From Bacillus sp. MRMR6 (GTDB lineage: Bacteria; Bacillota; Bacilli; Bacillales; Cytobacillaceae), in contig NZ_MSLS01000006.1 of NCBI RefSeq assembly GCF_001940785.1, positions 1 through 60,318 of the forward strand: 60,318 nucleotides of DNA, given 5' to 3'. The notes under the pieces were generated by a model that was given only the letters and a program-made list of their open reading frames with translations, made no database searches and was not told where the DNA came from. Of the stretch, positions 1 to 8,474 are shown piece after piece (within the stretch, counting starts at the first letter, position 1; each line of letters opens with the position of its first letter). The translations under genes were made by a program, and so were the position numbers.

Positions 1-183
1 CATTCGAATTGGTGGCACGGCATTGCGACCGTTATCCAGACAATATTTATCTTTTAATTCTTCAATTATGAATGAAAAGTCGACTAGTTTTTTAATTTGG
101 CGAAGCATATTATCTTTTGGAACAATGAGATCATAAATTCCTATATATGGGCTAAGATTAAATGAATCTTGAAAGGAAATCAT
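1..183 (-). mobile_element. IS1182-type transposase, N-terminal part (cut by window edge)
   Basis: Reading the minus strand from an ATG at 183 gives 61 codons running off the left edge without a stop. The peptide contains MLRQIKKLVDFSFI and KYCLDNGRNAVPPIRM, which I recognise as the conserved start of IS1182-family (IS5-like DDE) transposases. The catalytic domain lies outside the window, so I cannot tell whether the copy is intact. An imperfect hairpin at 231-266 lies just upstream, as is common in these elements. I did not identify terminal repeats or a target duplication. Confidence 0.8.
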
Positions 184-230
184 TTCGGTACCACCTTTAA
201 AGTCTTGTTACCTTAATTATAAAATAAAAA

Positions 231-360
231 GCAGTTGAAGGGTTGATAAAATCAACCTTCAACTGCCTCAAAACAAAGGACTTTTTCAGTGCCCTCGCGG
301 AACGACCGAGGAGGCTCAGCGGTGAGCCCGCGGAAAGGGAGCGGATTTCGCAAAAATCTC
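231..360. repeat. Hairpin and GC-rich repeat-like block beside the transposase
   Basis: An inverted repeat at 231-266 (GCAGTTGAAG against CTTCAACTGC, one bulged base) is followed by a GC-rich block at about 290-350 with internal palindromes (GGCTCA-GCGG-TGAGCC). Blocks of the type gaccgaggaggctca...gcccgcggaaag recur in many Bacillaceae genomes. I see no coding frame. Whether it belongs to the insertion sequence is unknown. Confidence 0.4.
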
Positions 361-370
361 TACATAAGAA

Positions 371-395
371 AACAGCCTATAGTTGATAGACTGTT
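371..395 (-). terminator. Terminator of the polyferredoxin gene
   Basis: On the minus strand AACAGTCTAT and ATAGGCTGTT pair (one mismatch) around a five-base loop, followed by TTCTT. It lies 8 nt past the stop codon of the polyferredoxin gene. Confidence 0.5.
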
Positions 396-403
396 CTGAA
401 AAA

Positions 404-1417
404 TTATTTTATTTCATTCGCTAGTGGAAGTAAATACTTCCACTCTTCATACCTGATAATCGTTTCCCAATGACCTGTGATTTTTGCAAAGGCAACAACT
501 AAGAAGAACGCAGCTAAGAAAGCAACAGGGATAAACCATTTGCTTACCTTTCTATTCACAACTGTCATTTCCAGGGTATCCTTTTTCGGGCAAGCTTCCA
601 CGCATGCCATGCAGGCATTACAATTTAAGCTATTAACTGTTTCAACCTTGTGTACGGTTATTCGCGAAGGACATACCTTTGTACACATTTCACAATTCGT
701 ACAGGTTTCTTCATTTCTGCGAACCTTTGAAATTCTGAATATAGATCCTAACCCAATCAAAGCACCATAAGGGCATAGAAAACGACACCAGAAGTTCTTA
801 AAAAACAGCGATAAGACAAACAATGAACCGACTACAATTAATCCTACACCGCCAATGTTTAAGAAAAACAGCAGCATTTTCACATCAGAGATTTTATTAT
901 ACGGCTGATTCAAGAATTCAATTGCACCATAAACCGGCATCGCAAAAACCATACTTATGAAAAAAAATAAGATCATATATTTTATCGGCGTTAGCAGCCA
1001 GCCTAGCCAGGTTGGAATCTCAAAGTTTTTGCCAAAAATCTTCTTTCCGAGTCTTCCCACCCATTCACCGACCGTTCCAACGGGGCAAATCCAGCTGCAA
1101 AAAGACCTGCGGAAGATAATTGCACCGCCAACAAAAAAGGAAAATAATACAAGACCTGCCGGATGGATCGCATCAAATTCTCCAATTGATAGCCAGACCT
1201 TTGACGCAAGCAGTGCACTTACTGGTAAAAAACCTTCAACAGCAGCCGGTCTTTCAACAAAAGGCGACTCCCCTCCAGTTGTAAAGTGCATATAGAACTG
1301 ATAAAACTCAATTCCTACATAGAGCATAAAGAATAAAAAGATTGCTTGAACCGTGTATCTCGTCATTTGAACCGGTTTCCGCTTAATCTGTTTGATATAC
1401 CAGTTCTTAGATTTCAT
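404..1417 (-). CDS. NapH/NosR-type membrane 4Fe-4S polyferredoxin
   Basis: A 337-residue membrane protein, probably a quinol-linked electron transfer component. An N-terminal membrane segment is followed by further helices carrying two CxxxCP motifs (FCSWICPVG and WCRFLCPYG), the signature of NapH, NosR and CcoG type proteins. Near residues 235-280 there are two ferredoxin motifs (CTNCEMCTKVCP and CNACMACVEACP), then a last membrane helix. The ATG follows GGAGGAATTATC. It stands alone on the minus strand, with a terminator behind it and the divergent brnQ leader in front, so its redox partner is not evident. The molybdenum reductase operon 8 kb away is a possible partner by function only. Confidence 0.8.
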   Translation of the reverse strand: MKSKNWYIKQIKRKPVQMTRYTVQAIFLFFMLYVGIEFYQFYMHFTTGGESPFVERPAAVEGFLPVSALLASKVWLSIGEFDAIHPAGLVLFSFFVGGAIIFRRSFCSWICPVGTVGEWVGRLGKKIFGKNFEIPTWLGWLLTPIKYMILFFFISMVFAMPVYGAIEFLNQPYNKISDVKMLLFFLNIGGVGLIVVGSLFVLSLFFKNFWCRFLCPYGALIGLGSIFRISKVRRNEETCTNCEMCTKVCPSRITVHKVETVNSLNCNACMACVEACPKKDTLEMTVVNRKVSKWFIPVAFLAAFFLVVAFAKITGHWETIIRYEEWKYLLPLANEIK

Positions 1418-1559
1418 GATAATTCCTCCATTCTTCCATATTTTAAATATAGAAGAGGAAGCAAACAGGGTATGTGATAAAAGTTAATATAAAAACCTTA
1501 TTCATAAAGAGTTCACAGATTCCTTCTTAAAAAATTCGAAAATTAATTTTATTATTATA

Positions 1560-1583
1560 TTTACAATATTGTAAACGGTTACT
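1560..1583. promoter_or_regulatory. Palindrome overlapping a likely CcpA cre site
   Basis: A perfect 16-bp palindrome, TTTACAAT-ATTGTAAA, spans 1560-1575. It overlaps TGTAAACGGTTACT at 1570-1583, which matches the cre consensus TGWAANCGNTNWCA at 13 of 14 positions. The site lies about 65 bp upstream of the predicted start of the brnQ leader transcript and about 145 bp upstream of the divergent polyferredoxin gene. Which gene it controls is not decided by the sequence. Confidence 0.5.
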
Positions 1584-1608
1584 GCTTAAAAGTCTGCAAA
1601 AAATAGGG

Positions 1609-1636
1609 TTGCAAAATTATATAATAATAATATAAT
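1609..1636 (+). promoter_or_regulatory. SigA-type promoter of the brnQ leader
   Basis: TTGCAA at 1609-1614 and TATAAT at 1631-1636 are separated by 16 bp. This places transcription start near 1643, about 40 nt before the T-box leader begins. Confidence 0.6.
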
Positions 1637-1683
1637 TACTTTATTGTTAATTCGAATTTTTAGAAAATACCTTTAAAAAGTCT

Positions 1684-1938
1684 ATGACGAGAAGAGTAAC
1701 TGATATACTTGTCCAAAGAGAGCCGGCGGTTGGTGAAAGCCGGTGTCAAGATATGAGCGAAAATCATCTCTGAGATGCCTAGCTGAAATTGTTCTAGTAA
1801 GCTATGCCGGAACTGCCCGCCGTTAAATTAGGGACGCGTATGTTGGTACGTTGATCGAGAGCCGCATTTTTTGTTGTGCGGAAGTAGGGTGGTAACGCGA
1901 GCTAGCTCGTCCCTATCCATGGGACGGGCTTTTTATTT
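1684..1938 (+). promoter_or_regulatory. T-box leader (isoleucine specifier) of brnQ
   Basis: The leader holds a long stem I, a T-box core at 1885-1900 (AGGGTGGTAACGCGAG) and an intrinsic terminator, AGCTCGTCCC (1904-1913) against GGGACGGGCT (1921-1930), followed by TTTTATTTT. The likely specifier codon is ATC at 1763-1765, followed by A, so it should respond to uncharged tRNA-Ile. Binding of uncharged tRNA would stabilise the antiterminator and switch on the downstream BCAA transporter. The isoleucine assignment rests on the position of ATC in the specifier-like segment and was not folded by software. Confidence 0.85.
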
Positions 1939-1968
1939 TGGGTATAAATTGAAGGGGAGAGAGAAGTT

Positions 1969-3303
1969 ATGAAGAAGAAGGATACGTTTTTTGTAGGATT
2001 AATGCTATTTTCAATGTTTTTTGGAGCTGGGAATTTAATTTTTCCACCATTTCTAGGGATGGGCTCAGGAACCTCCTTTTGGCCAGCTATTACTGGTTTT
2101 ATTATCACTGCAGTAGGATTACCCTTATTAGTTTTGGTTGCAATCGCTCGTGTTAAGGATGGTGTGAATACACTAGGCAGCCGAGTACATCCGTGGTTCG
2201 GAGTCATTTTTACAATTATCGTCTACCTTTCAATCGGACCATTCTTCGGTATTCCTAGAAATGCCAATGTAGCTTTTGAAATGGGATTTAAACCTCTCTT
2301 AGGCAGCTCTTCCGATCAGGCTTTTTTATTATTAGGGTTTACTGCTATTTTCTTTTTAATCGTTTATGTATTAAGCTTAAACCCCTCTAAAGTAGTTGAT
2401 TATATGGGCAGATGGATTACGCCAACACTTCTTTTGTCTATCGTCGCCCTTTGTGTGATCGGTTTTGTTAATCTAGATCAAGGGCTGGAGGCACCGACTG
2501 AGGGTTATCAAACCGCTTCATTAATGAAAGGCTTTATCGATGGGTACTCAACCATGGATGCTCTGGCCGCACTTGCTTTTGGGATTGTCATCTTAACTAC
2601 CCTTAAGCAAAAAGGGGTTCGTGATAAAAAGCAGTTAACCTCTTATACGATTAAAGCAGGTTTAGTAGCGGGCTTGGCGCTTTCTCTCGTTTATGTTGCG
2701 ATTGGTCTATTAGGTGCAAAAATGGCACCATATGGTGAATTCGAGAATGGAACAGCACTATTGTCTTCTGCATCCACCATCCTTTTAGGAAGCAGCGGCA
2801 AAGTTCTGCTTGGTGTGATTTTTACGCTTGCATGCTTTACCACCTGTGTAGGATTAACGATTGCCTGTGGACAATTTTTCACGAAACTGGCACCAAAAAT
2901 GAGTTACCGTATGGTGGTAACCGCAGTGACGGTCGGAAGCTTTTTAATAGCGAATCTCGGATTAAATCAAATTATCACTGTTTCTATTCCTTTCTTAGTA
3001 ATGGCATACCCATTAACCATTGTCTTAGTAACACTTGCTCTGCTCCACCGCTACTTCGGAGGATCAAATAAGGTTTATGCTGGTGCTATGCTCCTAACTG
3101 GGATTGTCAGCTTATATGATGGAGTAAAAATGTTCGGGCTTAACTTGAGTGTTTTAGAACCGTTAATGAGCAGTCTGCCATTTTCAGCAGTTGGTCTTGG
3201 ATGGGTTGTCCCTGCCCTTGTGGGAGCTGTTTTGGGCTATATTTTAGATCGCGGAAGTAAATCAGCAGCAAACAGAGACGCTGAGCTTCGTAAAGCTTCA
3301 TAA
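1969..3303 (+). CDS. brnQ: Branched-chain amino acid transporter BrnQ (LIVCS family)
   Basis: A 444-residue polytopic membrane protein that imports leucine, isoleucine and valine with a cation. The N-terminus (TFFVGLMLFSMFFGAGNLIFP) is the hallmark of BrnQ carriers, and about twelve hydrophobic segments follow over the normal family length. The ATG follows GGGGAGAGAGAAGTT. The preceding isoleucine-type T-box implies induction on isoleucine starvation, agreeing with the product. It is a single-gene unit ending in a bidirectional terminator. Confidence 0.93.
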   Translation: MKKKDTFFVGLMLFSMFFGAGNLIFPPFLGMGSGTSFWPAITGFIITAVGLPLLVLVAIARVKDGVNTLGSRVHPWFGVIFTIIVYLSIGPFFGIPRNANVAFEMGFKPLLGSSSDQAFLLLGFTAIFFLIVYVLSLNPSKVVDYMGRWITPTLLLSIVALCVIGFVNLDQGLEAPTEGYQTASLMKGFIDGYSTMDALAALAFGIVILTTLKQKGVRDKKQLTSYTIKAGLVAGLALSLVYVAIGLLGAKMAPYGEFENGTALLSSASTILLGSSGKVLLGVIFTLACFTTCVGLTIACGQFFTKLAPKMSYRMVVTAVTVGSFLIANLGLNQIITVSIPFLVMAYPLTIVLVTLALLHRYFGGSNKVYAGAMLLTGIVSLYDGVKMFGLNLSVLEPLMSSLPFSAVGLGWVVPALVGAVLGYILDRGSKSAANRDAELRKAS

Positions 3304-3307
3304 GCAA

Positions 3308-3336
3308 AAGAGCCAGGACAACAAACCCTGGCTCTT
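3308..3336. terminator. Bidirectional terminator between brnQ and the oxidoreductase
   Basis: AAGAGCCAGG and CCTGGCTCTT form a strong stem with a short loop between two convergent genes. Confidence 0.75.
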
Positions 3337-3338
3337 CC

Positions 3339-4322
3339 CTATTTTTCTACTGCAAAAATAATGTTATTTTGTTTTCTTGCTTCTTCGGTAATCTTCAGGA
3401 CGATTTTACTCAAATTTTTCAGGTCCATATATTCTTCTTCATTATTGGTTTCAATAATTCTTGCGAAGGTAATACATTCGTAGGCCATATCCTGCTTTTC
3501 CTGAGATACACTCAAAAGTTGGCTTTCTTTCGTGTGGCTGTCTAAAAACTTGATCTCGGATATAGGTGCAGCGTCTTCTAAGACAAAAGTTCCCTTTTCG
3601 CCATGAATTTCACACGGTGCAACAGAGTCCGCAATTTTAGAGCAAAGAATGGTACAAACAAAGCCCTCATATTTTAGTATAAGCGTACCACTTCCATCTA
3701 CCCCACTTCGTAAAAGGACAGGATGATAGGTTACTTCCTCTGGCTCACCAAACAATCCGACAGCTATCGCAAGCGGGTAAACACCCAAATCTACTAGGGC
3801 ACCGCCAGAGTACTTCGCAGAAAAAATATTGGGCTCTTCTCCTTGTAAAAACAAATCATACCTTGATGAATACTTCATATACGGTAAAATAGCACTTCTA
3901 ACACTGCCAGCTAAATGCAGCTTTTCTTTTAAAATGCGATAATTGGGAGTATGTATATTCCGAATAGCTTCAAATAAGTACACACCATTTTCCTCAGCCG
4001 TTTTATAGGCTTCATCGAGTTCAGCAGTTGTTGAAAACATTGGTTTTTCACAGATTACATGCTTTTTATTTTTCAAAAATGTAATGGCTTGTTCAAAATG
4101 CACTGAATTCGGAGAGGCAATATAAACTGCCTGAATATCTTGATTCTTTGCTACTTCATCAATGGAAGTATAATAGGCAGTGTTAAAAGAATCAGCAAAC
4201 TTTTTTGCCTTTTCTTCGGTTCGTGAATACACACCGACTAGCTGAAGCTCATTACTAAGTTGTGCAGCATGAATAAATCTTTCAGTAATCCAACTTGTTC
4301 CAATTGTAGCATAGGTTAACAT
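3339..4322 (-). CDS. Gfo/Idh/MocA family NAD(P)-dependent oxidoreductase
   Basis: About 327 residues. The N-terminal Rossmann fold begins TYATIGTSWITERFI and continues with VGVYSRTEEKAKKFA. The EKP motif (HVICEKPMFST, near residue 95) is the lysine signature of this dehydrogenase family, followed by the C-terminal alpha/beta domain (SGGALVDLGVYPLAIAVGLFG). The frame is open to 4409, but the ATG at 4322 follows AAGGAGTGAGTCG and the family starts there, so I take 4322. The substrate, probably a sugar or inositol derivative, cannot be deduced. It is a monocistronic unit. Confidence 0.85.
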   Translation of the reverse strand: MLTYATIGTSWITERFIHAAQLSNELQLVGVYSRTEEKAKKFADSFNTAYYTSIDEVAKNQDIQAVYIASPNSVHFEQAITFLKNKKHVICEKPMFSTTAELDEAYKTAEENGVYLFEAIRNIHTPNYRILKEKLHLAGSVRSAILPYMKYSSRYDLFLQGEEPNIFSAKYSGGALVDLGVYPLAIAVGLFGEPEEVTYHPVLLRSGVDGSGTLILKYEGFVCTILCSKIADSVAPCEIHGEKGTFVLEDAAPISEIKFLDSHTKESQLLSVSQEKQDMAYECITFARIIETNNEEEYMDLKNLSKIVLKITEEARKQNNIIFAVEK

Positions 4323-4534
4323 CGACTCACTCCTTACATTCATGAACACTATTGTATCCTTTTCTTTTGAATCATTCCATTTTTTCAACCAATCTTTAAA
4401 AAATTTCACCTTCTCTTATAGTTTTTCCTTTGAATTGTTGGGAACAATGGAAAAATATCAGTATTTATGTTATTTATTAATAGTACCTAATGTAGTGCAC
4501 GGAGCAAGACACTGAAAGAAAGAGGTTGAATAGA

Positions 4535-6193
4535 GTGGACAATCTAACGTCAAATTTTATAAAGGATATTATGATCAAGGATTTGGAAACAGGAAAACAC
4601 AGTAAAGTGATTACCCGTTTTCCTCCAGAGCCAAACGGTTATTTACATATTGGACATGCAAAATCAATTATTATTAATTTTGGACTAGCCGATGATTTTA
4701 ACGGAAAGACGAATTTACGATTTGATGACACGAACCCGTTAAAGGAAGATATCGAATATGTAAATAGCATTAAAGAAGATGTGAAATGGCTTGGGTTCGA
4801 GTGGGATAACCTATACTTTGCCTCTGATTATTTTGAAGAAATGTATAAACGTGCCGTTCTTTTAATTAATAAGGGACTCGCATATGTCGATGACCTTAGC
4901 GCTGACGAAATTCGCGAATATCGCGGGACACTTACAGAGCCAGGTAAGGACAGTCCTTACCGAGAAAGAAGTGTAGAAGAGAATCTAGATTTATTTACTA
5001 GGATGCGTAACGGCGAGTTTGCTAACGGAGAGAAAGTACTGCGCGCAAAAATTGATATGAAGTCGCCCAATATTAACCTGCGTGACCCAGTTATTTATCG
5101 TATTTCTCATGCAACACATCATAACACGGGCGATAAATGGTGCATCTATCCAATGTATGCTTTCGCTCATCCGCTTGAAGATGCGATTGAAGATGTAACA
5201 CACTCCATTTGTACGATTGAGTTTGAAGATCAGCGCCCTCTTTATAATTGGGTTGTAGAGAAATGTGAAATGGACAGCCAACCTCAGCAAATTGAATTTG
5301 GCCGTTTAAATGTGACAAACACCGTTATGAGTAAGCGGAAATTAAAGCAATTGGTCGATGAACGATTTGTCGATGGCTGGGATGACCCACGTATGCCGAC
5401 AGTCTCTGGAATGAGACGTAAGGGATTCACTCCTAAATCGATTCGTGATTTTGTCATAGCAACTGGTGTATCAAAGGGCTCTGGTGCAGTCGATTCACAG
5501 ATGCTTGAATATTATGTTCGTGAAGATTTAAAATTAAAAGCACCGCGGACAATGGGTATTCTAAAGCCGCTTAAGGTTGTTATCACCAACTACCCTGAGG
5601 GTCAAATTGAATTACTAGATGCAGAGATTAACCCTGAAGTACCAGAAATGGGCATGAGAAAAATTCCGTTCTCAAGAGAAATCTTCATTGAGCAGGATGA
5701 TTTCATGGAGAATCCTCCAAGCAAATATTTCCGTCTATTTCCTGGCAATGAAGTTCGCTTAAAGCATGCTTATTTTATTAAGTGTGAAGAAGTGATTAAG
5801 GATGAAAGTGGAAATGTCGTAGAACTACGCTGTACGTATGATCCTGAAACAAAGAGCGGTACCGGCTTTACAGGGCGCAAGGTAAAAGGAACCATACATT
5901 GGGTTGAATCAACGAACTCTGTTCCTGCAGAATTTCGTCTATATGAACCACTTATTTTGGATAAAACAGAAGAAGATGCAGAAGACGAGGGAAAAACTTT
6001 CCTTGATCATGTTAATCCAAACTCTTTAGAAGTTTTACAAGGTTTTGTTGAACCGAACATGAGAGACTCTAGACCACAGGATAAATTCCAATTCTTTAGA
6101 CATGGTTACTTTAATGTCGATCCAAAGCACACTACAGTTCATAAGCTTGTCTTTAATAGGATTGTCTCGTTAAAAAGCTCATTCAAAATTTAG
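4535..6193 (+). CDS. glnS: Glutaminyl-tRNA synthetase
   Basis: Charges tRNA-Gln directly with glutamine. The class I signatures are present: [16 protein letters not shown] and the KMSKS-equivalent VMSKRKL. The GlnRS-type catalytic domain is followed by the two-part anticodon-binding beta-barrel, and alignment by eye with the E. coli enzyme is continuous end to end (552 versus about 554 residues). There is no C-terminal YqeY domain. The start is taken as GTG 4535, nine bases after AAAGAGG; an in-frame TTG at 4526 abuts that ribosome site and is unlikely. Most Bacillaceae lack GlnRS and make Gln-tRNA with GatCAB, so an acquired gene is plausible. Confidence 0.93.
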   Translation: MDNLTSNFIKDIMIKDLETGKHSKVITRFPPEPNGYLHIGHAKSIIINFGLADDFNGKTNLRFDDTNPLKEDIEYVNSIKEDVKWLGFEWDNLYFASDYFEEMYKRAVLLINKGLAYVDDLSADEIREYRGTLTEPGKDSPYRERSVEENLDLFTRMRNGEFANGEKVLRAKIDMKSPNINLRDPVIYRISHATHHNTGDKWCIYPMYAFAHPLEDAIEDVTHSICTIEFEDQRPLYNWVVEKCEMDSQPQQIEFGRLNVTNTVMSKRKLKQLVDERFVDGWDDPRMPTVSGMRRKGFTPKSIRDFVIATGVSKGSGAVDSQMLEYYVREDLKLKAPRTMGILKPLKVVITNYPEGQIELLDAEINPEVPEMGMRKIPFSREIFIEQDDFMENPPSKYFRLFPGNEVRLKHAYFIKCEEVIKDESGNVVELRCTYDPETKSGTGFTGRKVKGTIHWVESTNSVPAEFRLYEPLILDKTEEDAEDEGKTFLDHVNPNSLEVLQGFVEPNMRDSRPQDKFQFFRHGYFNVDPKHTTVHKLVFNRIVSLKSSFKI

Positions 6194-6200
6194 TACGAAC

Positions 6201-6239
6201 AAAAAGAAGAACCACGCAACGTTGCTGGTTCTTCTTTTT
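6201..6239. terminator. Terminator after glnS, shared with the convergent kinase operon
   Basis: AAAGAAGAACCA and TGGTTCTTCTTT pair around an 11-nt loop and are flanked by A and T tracts, so it can act on both strands. Confidence 0.75.
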
Positions 6240-7311
6240 AATATTCCTTTTTATCCTTTTCTGGAATGGAAGCAGGAACTTCTAGTATCACTTTTGTTCC
6301 CGTACCTGGACTCGACCAAATGGTTAATTCTCCACCCACTGCCCGTGCTCGTTCCTCCATACTAAAAAGTCCCACACCGCGTGTTTGTGTTCGGGGATCA
6401 AATCCTTCACCATGATCTTCAATCAAAATTCTCACCGCATCATCCAATTCTCTAATCGTAACCGCTGCATCCCGAACATTGGCATATTTGCGTATATTGG
6501 TTAATGCTTCTTGGATGATTCGATAAATCGTTAATTCGATGCTTATATTTAGGCGCTGGTTCAATACGCATTCAAGGTACACATCGATGTTATAGTTTTC
6601 CGAAAAACGTGAGAGAAAAGATCTTATCGCAGGGACGAGTCCCAAATCATCCAGAACAGATGGGCGTAGCTCCCATGAAATGTCTCGGATTTCTTGAATT
6701 AATTGCGTGGCTTCCTCTTGCATTTGCTGAAGCAATGGATGGTTGATCTCGGAAATTAAACGGTTAATGGTAATGAGATGACTATATAAATTTTGCCCGA
6801 TACCATCATGGAGGTTTCGAGACAAACGTTTACGTTCCTCTTCCTGAACATCAATAATGGTTGTCATCATTTTCTGAAGCTCTTGTTCTACACGCTTTCG
6901 TTCGGTAATTTCATAGCGGATCGCTAAGTACTGATACGGTTTTCCCTTTTCATCTAAAAAAGGAACAATCGTGGTATCAACCCAATATAAGGTTCCGTCC
7001 TTTGCTCTGTTACGGATTTCCCCTTTCCATACTTCACCCGTCCCAATGGTTTTCCACATATCTTTAAAGAAGCTTGGCACATGAAATTCAGAATTTAAAA
7101 TACGGTGATCCTGCCCAATCAGTTCTTCTTTCCGATACTTTGAGATTTGACAGAATTGTTCATTTACATATGTAATAATCCCCCGGGAATCGGTTATTGC
7201 TACGATAGAAGATTCATCTAGTGCAAATTTGATATCCATTAATTCCTGCATGCTCTTCTTCAATTCTAACTCCAGATTCGCCTTCTCTGTTAAAGGCTTT
7301 TGCCTATCCAT
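6238..7311 (-). CDS. PAS-domain sensor histidine kinase, NarL/NreB class
   Basis: A soluble kinase of about 357 residues. A PAS domain with PAC extension lies at roughly 30-150 (VAITDSRGIITYVNEQF to YEITERKR). It is followed by a HisKA_3 box (RLSRNLHDGIGQNLYSHL) carrying the phospho-accepting His, then a HATPase domain (N-box ALTNIRKYA, G-boxes DHGEGFDP and GVGLFSMEERA). The PAS domain has a single Cys, so the four-Cys iron-sulfur site of staphylococcal NreB is absent. The start is placed at 7311 behind AGAGGGGG; an upstream ATG at 7332 abuts the previous stop. It is the last gene of the reductase operon. Confidence 0.82.
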   Translation of the reverse strand: MDRQKPLTEKANLELELKKSMQELMDIKFALDESSIVAITDSRGIITYVNEQFCQISKYRKEELIGQDHRILNSEFHVPSFFKDMWKTIGTGEVWKGEIRNRAKDGTLYWVDTTIVPFLDEKGKPYQYLAIRYEITERKRVEQELQKMMTTIIDVQEEERKRLSRNLHDGIGQNLYSHLITINRLISEINHPLLQQMQEEATQLIQEIRDISWELRPSVLDDLGLVPAIRSFLSRFSENYNIDVYLECVLNQRLNISIELTIYRIIQEALTNIRKYANVRDAAVTIRELDDAVRILIEDHGEGFDPRTQTRGVGLFSMEERARAVGGELTIWSSPGTGTKVILEVPASIPEKDKKEY

Positions 7312-7332
7312 ACCATAGTAACCCCCTCTCAT

Positions 7333-7785
7333 CTACCGAATTAAATGGCTTTTTAAGACTTGTTCCAATTGACTGGCAGATTCCTTTACTATGTCCTGTT
7401 CATCTTCGTTAAAAGTATACCTCTCTCTCTTGCCAACAAGTAAAACCCCTTTAGGGGCACCATTAAAAAATAAAGGAACAGCATATGAAGACACAAGTTT
7501 TTCCGCAAGCATAATCGGATAATCGGTTACTTTCCCGATAATATTCTCTGGAAAGTTGCTAATCATCATGGCGCTGCCACTGGAAATAATCTTACCTGCA
7601 ATACCTTTTCCAAAACGAACGGTTATTCTTTTGTATTTGTCATTTAAATTACCAGAAGCATAATGCCACTGAACATCTGGTCCTACCTCATTTTGCAGGG
7701 CAAGAGCAACGAATTGAAAGCTTGTTTTTTCTAATAATTGATCACATACCTCAGAAATTGCTTTAATTCCTTTTATTTCCGTCAT
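7333..7785 (-). CDS. GAF-domain protein resembling nitrate receptor NreA
   Basis: A 150-residue single GAF domain (FVALALQNEVG, then VRFGKGIAGKIISSGSAMMISNF and VSSYAVPLFFNGAPKGVLLVG). Size, domain and position between a NarL-type regulator and a PAS kinase match NreA of staphylococci, which binds nitrate and controls NreB phosphorylation. Nitrate binding here is inferred from context and not from residues I could verify. It is preceded by GGGAGAG nine bases before the ATG. Confidence 0.72.
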   Translation of the reverse strand: MTEIKGIKAISEVCDQLLEKTSFQFVALALQNEVGPDVQWHYASGNLNDKYKRITVRFGKGIAGKIISSGSAMMISNFPENIIGKVTDYPIMLAEKLVSSYAVPLFFNGAPKGVLLVGKRERYTFNEDEQDIVKESASQLEQVLKSHLIR

Positions 7786-7800
7786 AACTGGTTACTCTCC

Positions 7801-8457
7801 CTATATGCCATACCCTAGTAACCCCTTCTTTACTGCATATTGGACAAGTTCTGGACGGGTCTTCATTTGCAGTTTCTCCATTAGGTTCCCTTTATGGGTT
7901 TCTACCGTTTTTACACTGATTATCAGTTTCTCAGCAATTTCCTTATTTGCGTAACCCTTCGCAATTAAAGTAAGGACTTCCTTTTCACGTTCAGATAGAA
8001 GATTATAAATGTCGCTGCTGTCTTGCTTCATACTAATTAAATATTCCTCCATTAACCTTTTCGTTGCTGCAGGGTGCAGATAGGCATCCCCCTTTGCAAC
8101 AGATTCAATGGCTGACATTAATTCATCGTGGGGAGCACTTTTTAAAATACAGCCTGATGCTCCTGCTTGAACTGCTCGAAATAAGTACTCTTCATCATCG
8201 TGCATCGTCAAAATTAAAATATTCACTTCAGGCATCAGTTTTTTAAGCTCCGCGGTGGCAGACAATCCGTCTTTTCCATGCGGCATACTCAAATCCATTA
8301 CGACTACATTCGGTTTTAGCTTTAACGCTTTTTTTATTCCCTCATTGCCTTCCGACGCTTCTCCAATAACCTCCATTTCGGGGTTATTATTTAAAAGCAA
8401 GGTCAGCCCCATTCTAACTACCGCATGATCATCAACTAATAGGATTTTAATCAACAT
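7801..8457 (-). CDS. NarL/NreC-type response regulator
   Basis: 218 residues. The receiver domain has the acidic pair in LLVDDHAVVRMGL, the phospho-acceptor Asp in VVMDLSMPHGKDGL, Thr in ILTMHDD and Lys in CILKSAPHDEL. The C-terminal LuxR-type helix-turn-helix is LSEREKEVLTLIAKGYANKEIAEKL. The ATG follows AAAGGAGCGGGT. It sits between two HisKA_3 kinases, so it probably receives phosphate from one or both. The GC-rich palindromes at 14354-14388 are candidate binding sites. Confidence 0.88.
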   Translation of the reverse strand: MLIKILLVDDHAVVRMGLTLLLNNNPEMEVIGEASEGNEGIKKALKLKPNVVVMDLSMPHGKDGLSATAELKKLMPEVNILILTMHDDEEYLFRAVQAGASGCILKSAPHDELMSAIESVAKGDAYLHPAATKRLMEEYLISMKQDSSDIYNLLSEREKEVLTLIAKGYANKEIAEKLIISVKTVETHKGNLMEKLQMKTRPELVQYAVKKGLLGYGI

Positions 8458-8474
8458 ACCCGCTCCTTTAATCC

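Noticed and set aside
957..1295. Plus-strand open frames opposite the polyferredoxin gene
   Set aside because: They lack ribosome sites and family resemblance; the minus-strand gene has clear iron-sulfur motifs.
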